Below, one piece after another: positions 1 to 5,982 of a stretch of 6,075 nt of DNA. Origin of the DNA: Prolixibacteraceae bacterium (GTDB lineage: Bacteria > Bacteroidota > Bacteroidia > Bacteroidales > Prolixibacteraceae); assembly GCA_007116765.1 (NCBI GenBank), contig SKHV01000238.1, positions 1 to 6,075 on the forward strand, given 5' to 3'. Position 1 is the stretch's first letter, and each line of letters begins with the position of its first letter. The notes below the pieces were generated by a model. That model was given only the letters and a program-made list of their open reading frames with translations. It was not told where the DNA came from and searched no databases. Made by a program: the position numbers and the translations under genes.

Positions 1-1
1 A

Positions 2-427
2 GGAATACAAGGTCCACAAGGGATTGCTGGTGTTAATGGGAAGTCAGTCTTGAACGGCACGTCTGACCCTACTACTGTTCAAGGTGATACTGGTGATTTC
101 TTCATTAATACTACTAACAATTCTTTATTTGGTCCTAAAACTGCATCTGGATGGGGAACTGGAACATCTTTAGTTGGGCCAACGGGATCTACTGGTCCAC
201 AAGGTCCAACAGGACTGCAAGGAGCTACAGGTGCTATGGGACCACAAGGAATACAAGGCCCACAAGGGATTTCAGGTGTGGATGGGAAATCAGTGTTAAA
301 CGGCACATTCGATCCAACACCTGCTCAAGGTACCGAGGGAGATTTCTTCATCAATACTACTAACAATACTTTATTTGGTCCTAAAACTACTTCTGGATGG
401 GGAACTGGAACATCTTTAATAGGGCCA
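2..427 (+). repeat. 246-bp in-frame tandem repeat in the collagen-like gene
   Basis: The unit starting GGAATACAAGG at 2 recurs at 248, giving a period of 246 bp (82 codons). Each unit encodes a collagen-like run followed by the FFINTTNN/FGPK/GWGTGTSL spacer. The visible part is one full unit (2-247) and most of a second (248-427). Long identical DNA blocks remain, for example around 148-174 and 394-420, so duplication looks fairly recent. More copies may lie upstream of the window. Confidence 0.85.
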
Positions 428-895
428 GATGGAGCGCCAGGTCCTCAAGGCTTATTACCTAATGGTGTGTCTTCAGGGAATACACCTTACTGGAATGGAT
501 CTAATTGGGTTGTTGATAATAGTAACGTGTTTAATAATGGAGGAAATGTTGGGGTTGGAACTAATATTCCTATTTCAAAATTTGAGGTTAATGGTTCTGC
601 AACAAATGCATCAGCTTTAGATGCAGGATCTTCTGACACTATCAATTTTAGCCTTAGCAATTTTGCTTATACTAGCTCCACAAGTACTTCAATTGTTTTG
701 CAAAATATAAAAGATGGAGGTGCTTATACACTCGTATTTACAAGTGCATCAGCTTCTGGATCAGTTGACTTTTCAGCTAGTGGATTCAATTTTGTTCAAA
801 TGGGAACAGTCAGCCGTTCTTTAGGTAAACGGCATATCTACAACTTTGTGGTTGTAGATACAGATGTGTATGTAACAATGGCTCGTGAAAACTAA
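2..895 (+). CDS. Collagen-like / tail-fibre-like protein, 3' part (5' end outside window)
   Basis: The frame is open from base 2 to the TAA at 893-895 (297 residues visible). The TTG at 50 is an internal Leu codon, not the start, because the same Gly-X-Y pattern continues upstream to the window edge. Visible order: Gly-X-Y collagen-like stretches at residues 1-14, 59-95 and 141-150; between them two copies of a non-collagen spacer (15-58, 97-140) with the core GDFFINTTNN.LFGPKT and a GWGTGTSL end. Next comes a short WNGSNWV segment and NVGVGTNIPISKFEVNG (about 182-198), resembling the 'VGVGT.P..KLEVNG' motif common before the C-terminal domains of Bacteroidota tail-fibre-like proteins. The last ~100 residues are Ser/Thr-rich and beta-like, with no recognised chaperone or T9SS sorting domain. 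Family knowledge: such proteins form extended trimeric surface or phage-like fibres. Inference: exported or surface adhesin. The missing N-terminus means no signal peptide can be assessed. It lies 10 bp before the FISUMP gene. Confidence 0.8.
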   Translation, partial: GIQGPQGIAGVNGKSVLNGTSDPTTVQGDTGDFFINTTNNSLFGPKTASGWGTGTSLVGPTGSTGPQGPTGLQGATGAMGPQGIQGPQGISGVDGKSVLNGTFDPTPAQGTEGDFFINTTNNTLFGPKTTSGWGTGTSLIGPDGAPGPQGLLPNGVSSGNTPYWNGSNWVVDNSNVFNNGGNVGVGTNIPISKFEVNGSATNASALDAGSSDTINFSLSNFAYTSSTSTSIVLQNIKDGGAYTLVFTSASASGSVDFSASGFNFVQMGTVSRSLGKRHIYNFVVVDTDVYVTMAREN

Positions 896-905
896 ATGAT
901 TTGTA

Positions 906-3515
906 ATGTTTAAAAATGTTTTTATTGGGTTGTTTTTGTTGGTTTTTAATACAGTTACTGTAGCACAGTTTATGGGAGGTTTTTTAATACCTCCATCTAG
1001 CAGTAATTCCCCAAGTTATCCACTTGGCACAGTACACTGCTCAAGCACACCCACAGAAATAGTGGATGTAACTAACCCAATTACCGGTAAAACTTGGATG
1101 GATCGTAATCTCGGAGCGAGTCGAGCAGCAATCAGCAGTACTGACGCGGACGCTTACGGTGATTTATATCAGTGGGGGCGAAATGCGGATGGTCATCAAT
1201 GTAGAAACTCTGTAAATTGGCCAACAACAAGTAATTCTGACAGTCCATCTCACGGTAATTTTATTTTTCCTTGTTGTACTCCATTTGACTGGCGGCTACC
1301 TCAAAACACAAATTTATGGCAGGGTATAAATGGAATAAATAATCCTTGTCCTAATGGGTACCGTTTGCCAACAGACGCTGAATTGAACTCCGAACGCTCA
1401 AGTTGGTCAAGTAATGATTTGGCAGGAGCTTTTTCTTCAGCACTTAAAATTTCAGCCTCAGGTAATCGTTTAACAACTTTTCCTTCGATTTCAGGGGTAG
1501 GTACAATATCACAGATATGGTCATCAAATGTACAATCTGTAAATTCACTTTCACTTTTTATATCAAATTCAAATTCAGAAATTTTAGAGAATAGGAGATC
1601 AAACGGTTTATCAATAAGATGTATTAAAGACGCAGCTTTACCCGTTGGATCTGTTAGCGCTTTAGACTGTAATGGCTCAACCACCATTGGAGTGATGATC
1701 GATGGTACTCCTGCGAGTGGTGTAAGCGCTATTATACCTTACACAGGTGGAAATGGCGGAACCTATATCGGACAAACTGTAAACTCTACTGGTGTATCCG
1801 GCTTAACTGCTACACTTACAGCAGATACATTTGCCAATGGAGCTGGAAATTTAATATATGACATTACTGGTACACCCAACGGAATCGGTATGGCTAGTTT
1901 TATCTTAAACGTTGGTGGTCAGAGTTGCACATTAGTTTTAGCCGTAAATGCACCTGCACCCACCTATCCACCCGGCACGGTTCATTGTAGTGGCACACCC
2001 ACAGAAATAGTTGATGTAACAAATCCAATTACCGGTAAAACTTGGATGGACAGAAACCTTGGAGCAAGCCGAGCAGCAATCAGCAGCACAGATGCACAGG
2101 CTTACGGTGATTTATACCAATGGGGCCGCAGAAGCGATGGCCACCAATGCCGTACCTCACCCACCACAAGCACCTTAAGCAGCACCGATACACCGGCCCA
2201 CGGTAGCTTTATCTTAGCTACAAATTCACCTTTTGATTGGCGTAGCCCTCAAAACACCAACTTATGGCAGGGGGTAAATGGCGTAAACAACCCTTGCCCA
2301 AGTGGTTATCGCTTACCAACCGAAACAGAATTAAATGCGGAGCGTACAAGTTGGGGCAATCCCCACTCAGCAGGTGCTTTTGCCTCACCGCTTAAGTTGC
2401 CAGTGGCGGGCTACCGCAACAGCAGCACTGGTTCGCTCGTCTATGTCGGTAACGTCGGTAACTATTGGAGCAGTACGGTAAGCAGTACCAATTCGCGCAG
2501 CCTCATGTTCGTTAGCAGCCCTGCCGGTATGAACACCACCTACCGAGCGTACGGGCGCTCTGTTCGTTGCCTTAAGGATACACCCCCGCCAGCCGGAGCT
2601 GTTGGTGCATTGGATTGCGGTGGAGCAACTGCGACAGGTACGCTTGTGGAAAATACTGCTGCAAGTGGCGTAAGCTCAGAAGTTCCTTATACAGGAGGCA
2701 ACGGCGGCACACACAGCGGACAAATAGTTACATCAACCGGTGTAACAGGTTTAACTGCAACCCTTGTAGCAGGCAGTTTTGCTAGTGGAGCAGGCACTTT
2801 AACGTATACCATCACTGGCATTCCAAGTGCAGCAGGCACAGCCAATTTTGCTTTAAACATTGGTGGACAAACCTGTACCCTTTCTCGAACAGTGGGAGTA
2901 TCTGTCGGAAGCTACCCATCAGGTACAGTTCATTGTGGTGGTATAGCCACAGAAGTAGTGGACGTAATAAATCCAATCACAGGTAAAACTTGGATGGATA
3001 GAAACCTTGGGGCAAGCCGAGCTGCTACCTCTAGTACAGATGCACAAGCTTATGGCGATTTATACCAATGGGGAAGAGCTGCTGACGGGCATCAGTGTAG
3101 AAACTCTTCAACAACAACTATTTTAAGTACAACTAACACAACATCTCATGGAAATTTCATTGTGCCTCATAATTCTCCTTGGGATTGGAGAAATCCGCCA
3201 AGTTCTTTTGTAAATAATCCATGTCCAAATGGGTATCGTTTACCGACATCTATTGAAATTCAAGCAGAAATTTCAAGTTGGTCTTCAAGTAATGCTGGAG
3301 GTGCCTTTTCTTCACCGCTTAAATTGCCTAGAGCTGGACAGCGCTGGAGAACTAGTTCTATCCAATCTGTTGGAAGCTTAGGTGGTTACTGGTCAAGTTC
3401 TCAGAGTGGCTCAAGTATTGGTAGTTCAATTTACATGCTTTTTGATATTGGAAACGCAAGTGTCAGTTCTAATAGTAGAGCTGTTGGTTTCTCAATTCGC
3501 TGCATTAAAGACTAG
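906..3515 (+). CDS. Exported protein with three FISUMP (Fib_succ_major) domains and two beta-sandwich-like linkers
   Basis: The 869-residue product starts MFKNVFIGLFLLVFNTVTVA, a Sec signal peptide with likely cleavage after Ala20 and no lipobox Cys. Three FISUMP-type domains lie at about 42-242, 358-558 and 674-869. Each has the marks GKTWMDRNLGAS, YGDLYQWGR..DGHQCR, a WR motif, NPCP.GYRLPT, a LKLP..G.R-type stretch, (Y)WSS, and a terminal (S)(I/V)RC(I/L)KD. Two linker copies at 243-350 and 559-666 share PYTGGNGGT, STGV.GLTATL and GGQ.CTL. The first two FISUMP units are the same length, and all conserved Cys recur at +316. Family knowledge: FISUMP (TIGR02145) domains occur in cell-surface proteins and their biochemical role is unsettled. 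Inference: surface or periplasmic binding protein, probably disulfide-bonded. There is no T9SS C-terminal sorting domain, since the protein ends within the last FISUMP domain. The ATG at 906 is chosen because it places the signal peptide at the N-terminus; it follows the upstream stop by 10 bp, and 4 bp separate it from the SIR2-like gene. Confidence 0.9.
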   Translation: MFKNVFIGLFLLVFNTVTVAQFMGGFLIPPSSSNSPSYPLGTVHCSSTPTEIVDVTNPITGKTWMDRNLGASRAAISSTDADAYGDLYQWGRNADGHQCRNSVNWPTTSNSDSPSHGNFIFPCCTPFDWRLPQNTNLWQGINGINNPCPNGYRLPTDAELNSERSSWSSNDLAGAFSSALKISASGNRLTTFPSISGVGTISQIWSSNVQSVNSLSLFISNSNSEILENRRSNGLSIRCIKDAALPVGSVSALDCNGSTTIGVMIDGTPASGVSAIIPYTGGNGGTYIGQTVNSTGVSGLTATLTADTFANGAGNLIYDITGTPNGIGMASFILNVGGQSCTLVLAVNAPAPTYPPGTVHCSGTPTEIVDVTNPITGKTWMDRNLGASRAAISSTDAQAYGDLYQWGRRSDGHQCRTSPTTSTLSSTDTPAHGSFILATNSPFDWRSPQNTNLWQGVNGVNNPCPSGYRLPTETELNAERTSWGNPHSAGAFASPLKLPVAGYRNSSTGSLVYVGNVGNYWSSTVSSTNSRSLMFVSSPAGMNTTYRAYGRSVRCLKDTPPPAGAVGALDCGGATATGTLVENTAASGVSSEVPYTGGNGGTHSGQIVTSTGVTGLTATLVAGSFASGAGTLTYTITGIPSAAGTANFALNIGGQTCTLSRTVGVSVGSYPSGTVHCGGIATEVVDVINPITGKTWMDRNLGASRAATSSTDAQAYGDLYQWGRAADGHQCRNSSTTTILSTTNTTSHGNFIVPHNSPWDWRNPPSSFVNNPCPNGYRLPTSIEIQAEISSWSSSNAGGAFSSPLKLPRAGQRWRTSSIQSVGSLGGYWSSSQSGSSIGSSIYMLFDIGNASVSSNSRAVGFSIRCIKD
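1029..1631 (+). repeat. FISUMP domain copy 1
   Basis: Residues 42-242 of the 869-residue protein. It carries conserved Cys at 45, 99, 148 and 239, plus an extra adjacent pair, Cys123-Cys124, not found in the other copies. Its C-terminal half departs most from the others: IWSS replaces YWSS, and ISASGNR replaces the LP.AG.R pattern. Its sequence is AT-rich compared with copy 2. Confidence 0.8.
1632..1955 (+). repeat. Inter-domain linker copy 1 (beta-sandwich-like)
   Basis: Residues 243-350. The segment has a Cys near each end (255 and 341) and the motifs PYTGGNGGTY, STGVSGLTATL, FANGAGNLIYDITGTP and NVGGQSCTL. It aligns without gaps to residues 559-666. An Ig-like or other beta-sandwich fold is inferred from its alternating, Gly/Thr-rich pattern; no named family is claimed. 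Confidence 0.7.
1977..2579 (+). repeat. FISUMP domain copy 2 (GC-rich)
   Basis: Residues 358-558, with Cys at 361, 415, 464 and 555, each exactly 316 after its copy-1 counterpart. This is the most consensus-like copy (LKLPVAGYRN, GNYWSS, SVRCLKD). Codon use differs from copies 1 and 3, with many AGC, CGC, ACC and GTC codons. By hand count, bases 2401-2460 are 36/60 G+C. Confidence 0.8.
2580..2903 (+). repeat. Inter-domain linker copy 2 (beta-sandwich-like)
   Basis: Residues 559-666. It is collinear with linker copy 1: PYTGGNGGTHSGQ, STGVTGLTATL, FASGAGTLTYTITGIP and NIGGQTCTL, with Cys at 571 and 657 matching 255 and 341. Confidence 0.7.
2925..3512 (+). repeat. FISUMP domain copy 3 (shortened)
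   Basis: Residues 674-869, ending at the protein's last codon. Cys lie at 677, 731, 773 and 866. The stretch between the WR motif and NNPCP is 7 residues shorter than in copies 1 and 2, lacking the QNTNLWQG segment. The later part is 2 residues longer, so the cysteine register shifts to +309 and then +311. Confidence 0.8.
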
Positions 3516-3519
3516 AAAA

Positions 3520-4488
3520 ATGTATAACATATTAGAAAAAATAAAAAATGATAACCAACGCCTTACAATTATTTTAGGTACTGGTTTTCATTTGCAAGGC
3601 ATAGGAAATAATTCCATACTAAGTAATTGGGCTGTTTTATTGTCTAAATTGTCTCATGCTGATTTATTAACAGGGAAATACACCTTAGATTTTGAGAAAA
3701 CAATAATAAATCAAACAAAGAATCAAAATCTATCTCCTTTAAAGCAAGCTCACGAAATTGAAAAAGACGAATTAAAACAAATTGCTCATTTAATAAAGAA
3801 AGAGCAAGAATGGATATTGAGCCAAAAAAATAGGTTTAAGTATCCCGATGTTTTCAATCCTAAATATGTTTCGGATGTTATTTCTTTAAACTTTGACCAT
3901 GTGGCAGAGGAGTTATGTAAGTTGAGGTACGGCAATGATGAAAAAGTTGTTTTCAATAATGAAAGTATATTTAGTAAAAAATATCCGAAAAATAGCAGGA
4001 GTAGTATCTATCAAAGAACTTCATATCGAAAAATAACAGATAGTCAGGGAAATTTAATACGATTTTGGTATCCGCATGGCAGTTTTCAAAATCACCAATC
4101 AATTACTTTAGGAATAAATCGATATGCTCAATTGGTATCAGATGTAATAAGAATTAGAAACAATTATAAATCGATTGAGAAACAATGCATAAATTGTGAA
4201 ACTGATAATTTAACATGGTATAAGCAGATTTTAAAGAATCCGGTTTTGATTTTAGGTGCATCTTTATCAGATGTTGAGTGGGGTCTTTGGTCTGCATTGG
4301 TATTCAAAAAAAGGAATTGCGCAAAACCAAACTGTAAATCGTTTGAAAATAACGTATATAAAATGGTTGACGTAAAGGCTGAAGATAAAAACTTAGGTTA
4401 TTGGTATGAGCCGCTATATAAGAATATGGATTTTAATGAACAATGGATAACCCTGGAAGAACTATTAACTGATGGTAACCATGCGTAG
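3520..4488 (+). CDS. SIR2-like domain protein (predicted NAD-binding/NADase-type Rossmann fold)
   Basis: 322 residues, with no signal peptide or membrane segment, so probably cytosolic. SIR2-like marks in order: hydrophobic strand plus glycine loop LTIILGTGFHLQGIG (15-29, in place of the usual GAG.S..aG), then NWAVLLSKL; VISLNFDHVAEEL (120-132), equivalent to the '(T/L)NYD..lE' motif with Asn124; FWYPHGS (182-188), giving the candidate catalytic His186; and PVLILGASLSDVEWGLW (241-257), matching the late 'lfiG.SlsD' strand. Family knowledge: SIR2-like proteins bind NAD, and many bacterial members are NADase effectors in antiphage defence; the Asn and His are the residues usually required. Both are present, so activity is plausible but unproven. 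Possible metal-ligand cysteines lie at 223/226 and 267/272. The ATG at 3520 follows the FISUMP stop by 4 bp; a longer in-frame start at 3382 would lie inside the FISUMP gene and adds no domain. The gene is notably AT-rich, unlike its neighbours. No partner domain (TPR, SLOG, TIR, HerA) is fused to it. Confidence 0.7.
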   Translation: MYNILEKIKNDNQRLTIILGTGFHLQGIGNNSILSNWAVLLSKLSHADLLTGKYTLDFEKTIINQTKNQNLSPLKQAHEIEKDELKQIAHLIKKEQEWILSQKNRFKYPDVFNPKYVSDVISLNFDHVAEELCKLRYGNDEKVVFNNESIFSKKYPKNSRSSIYQRTSYRKITDSQGNLIRFWYPHGSFQNHQSITLGINRYAQLVSDVIRIRNNYKSIEKQCINCETDNLTWYKQILKNPVLILGASLSDVEWGLWSALVFKKRNCAKPNCKSFENNVYKMVDVKAEDKNLGYWYEPLYKNMDFNEQWITLEELLTDGNHA

Positions 4489-5848
4489 TTTTTTATTCAT
4501 TTTAGTACTTTTTACAAACACATTATTCAGTCAGTCAATACAAGGAAACCTTTCCTCGTTATCCAACCAATCCATCAAACTAGAAGGCTTCAATGGTCTA
4601 AAAACCCATCTAATTTCCTCAACTACCACGGACGAAAAGGGTAACTTTAAATTGGGTTATTCACCATCAGATTATGGTGTAGGCTATTTGATGTCTGCTG
4701 ATAACAAACCCTTATTTGTGATACTTAGCGGTGAGGATATCGAAATATCCGGTGGGGCCTTGAGTGATATGGAAAGCCTTTCAATAATAAAGGGGCAGCA
4801 AAATCAATGGTTTGAGCAATATGCGAACGAACATCCTAGAAGAGAGCAAGTATTAAGCGCATGGGTATATCTCGAAAAAATTTACACATCAGATTCTTTG
4901 TTTGCCATCCATCAAACCCCGTCTAATGCCATCCATATAGAAAAGCAACGCATAAAAAATGAAGATGAACAATTTATAGCCAACTTACCTGAAGATAGCT
5001 ATGTGCGATGGTTTTTACCTACTCGTAGATTAGTGAGTTCGGTATCTGTTGTTGCTCAATACAGAACGGATGAAATACCGGCCACCATAAAGGCCTTTCG
5101 TGAACTCGATTATACCGATTCAAGATTGTATAAAAGCGGATTGTTTAAAGATGCCATCGATAATCATTTTTGGCTACTAGAAAACAGTGGAAACGCATTG
5201 GAACGCGTATTTGAAGAAATGAAAATCTCCATAGATGCGATGATGGAAACGTTGGTGACCAATGAGAAAATATTCAATGAAGTAACCGACTATTTATTTG
5301 ACCTATTAGAACGTCATGGTTTGTTTCAAGCCTCAGAATATTTGGCGCTTAAAGTTCTAAATGAAGTTAGTTGCACAGTAGATAATAATCTTGCTCGTCA
5401 ATTAGAAACTTATCGAGCCATGAAAAAGGGCAATATCGCTCCTGATATGGTATTTGAACGTTCTTTATTTTCAAACCCAGCGAACACTCTTGCTACATTG
5501 TCGGAGGTGAAATCAAACTATATCGTGGTGGTTTTTGGAGCCAGTTGGTGTCCAAAATGCAAAGAAGAGTTACCGGAGATAGCCTCACATTATGCTAAAT
5601 GGAAATTCAAAGGAGTAGAAGTGGTTTTCGTGGCTTTAGAAGCCGACAGAAACAGCTTTATGGATTTTGCCAAATCTTTTCCTTTTCCGAGTTATTCCGA
5701 TAACAAAAAGTGGGATGGTCAAATTGTCAACGACTATTATGTTTTTGCCACCCCAACCATGTTCTTATTAGATAATAAACGCGAAATCATTCTGAGACCT
5801 AACTCCGTGAAACAAATGGATGCTTGGGTTGATTGGTTTTTGAAGTAA
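4481..5848 (+). CDS. Exported TlpA-like thiol-disulfide oxidoreductase (thioredoxin fold, WCPKC)
   Basis: 455 residues from the ATG at 4481; an in-frame ATG at 4472 would add only Met-Val-Thr. The later start is preferred because it gives a compact signal peptide, MRSFLFILVLFTNTLFS, with cleavage before Gln18. Layout: an N-terminal beta-rich domain to about residue 95 (IQGNLSSLSNQSIKLEGF, DEKGNFKLGY, ILSGEDIEISGG), resembling the DUF4369-type domain of Bacteroidota TlpA proteins; a helical middle region, about 100-320; and a C-terminal thioredoxin-like domain, about 321-455. The last has VVVFGASWCPKCKEELPEI with active-site Cys357 and Cys360 and a cis-Pro loop ATPTMFLLD (Pro425). Family knowledge: such proteins act in the periplasm or outer envelope, reducing or rearranging disulfides. 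Its start overlaps the SIR2-like stop by 8 bp, suggesting translational coupling. Its likely client is unknown; the cysteine-rich FISUMP protein two genes upstream is an obvious candidate by inference only. Confidence 0.88.
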   Translation: MRSFLFILVLFTNTLFSQSIQGNLSSLSNQSIKLEGFNGLKTHLISSTTTDEKGNFKLGYSPSDYGVGYLMSADNKPLFVILSGEDIEISGGALSDMESLSIIKGQQNQWFEQYANEHPRREQVLSAWVYLEKIYTSDSLFAIHQTPSNAIHIEKQRIKNEDEQFIANLPEDSYVRWFLPTRRLVSSVSVVAQYRTDEIPATIKAFRELDYTDSRLYKSGLFKDAIDNHFWLLENSGNALERVFEEMKISIDAMMETLVTNEKIFNEVTDYLFDLLERHGLFQASEYLALKVLNEVSCTVDNNLARQLETYRAMKKGNIAPDMVFERSLFSNPANTLATLSEVKSNYIVVVFGASWCPKCKEELPEIASHYAKWKFKGVEVVFVALEADRNSFMDFAKSFPFPSYSDNKKWDGQIVNDYYVFATPTMFLLDNKREIILRPNSVKQMDAWVDWFLK

Positions 5849-5866
5849 AAATGCGGAAGTGTTTTT
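5847..5866 (+). terminator. Weak terminator-like hairpin after the TlpA-like gene
   Basis: The arms AAAAATGC (5847-5854) and GTGTTTTT (5859-5866) can pair over 8 positions, including two G-T wobbles, around a GGAA tetraloop of the GNRA class. The right arm ends in five T. The stem overlaps the TAA stop codon. It is A/T-dominated and therefore weak, but it is the best terminator candidate in the 134-bp gap between 5848 and 5983. Confidence 0.3.
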
Positions 5867-5970
5867 CTAAGATTACACATTAAAAAAGTATTTCTACTCC
5901 TTCCTCTTCCATTTACACCTTCACATAATTCAAGAATATTTTTCCCCGAAAAAATACCCGTCCAATCCCC

Positions 5971-5978
5971 TATATTTG
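5971..5978 (+). promoter_or_regulatory. Bacteroidota -7 promoter box TATATTTG
   Basis: TATATTTG matches the Bacteroidota sigma-ABfr -7 consensus TAnnTTTG at every fixed position. It ends 4 bp before the ATG at 5983, so transcription would start at or within a few bases of the start codon, giving a leaderless or near-leaderless mRNA. No clear TTG-type -33 element is visible at the expected distance. It would separate the downstream gene's transcription from the four-gene cluster. Confidence 0.55.
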
Positions 5979-5982
5979 CTCC

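Noticed and set aside
79..306. Minus-strand Pro/Cys-rich frame
   Set aside because: It is the complementary shadow of Gly-X-Y repeats; the Pro/Gly periodicity is a by-product of the collagen-like coding strand.
841..848. CAACTTTG as a -7 promoter box for the FISUMP gene
   Set aside because: It misses the first T of TAnnTTTG, lies inside the upstream coding sequence, and the 10-bp intergenic gap favours read-through from the collagen-like gene.
1301..1687. Minus-strand open frame of 128 codons
   Set aside because: It is antisense to FISUMP copy 1, shows no domain or signal peptide, and sits opposite a strongly supported gene.
1029..3515. CRISPR-like or mobile-element interpretation of the long repeats
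   Set aside because: The repeats are in-frame protein domains with a 948-bp period, with no short direct repeats separated by spacers, no terminal inverted repeats and no transposase.
3382..3519. Upstream in-frame extension of the SIR2-like gene to an ATG at 3382
   Set aside because: It lies wholly within the FISUMP coding sequence in another frame, encodes no recognisable motif, and the ATG at 3520 directly precedes the first Rossmann strand.
5937..5956. 7-bp inverted repeat TATTTTT / AAAAATA upstream of the last gene
   Set aside because: It is purely A/T with a 6-base loop and is likely to occur by chance in AT-rich intergenic DNA; it could be an operator but nothing supports that.
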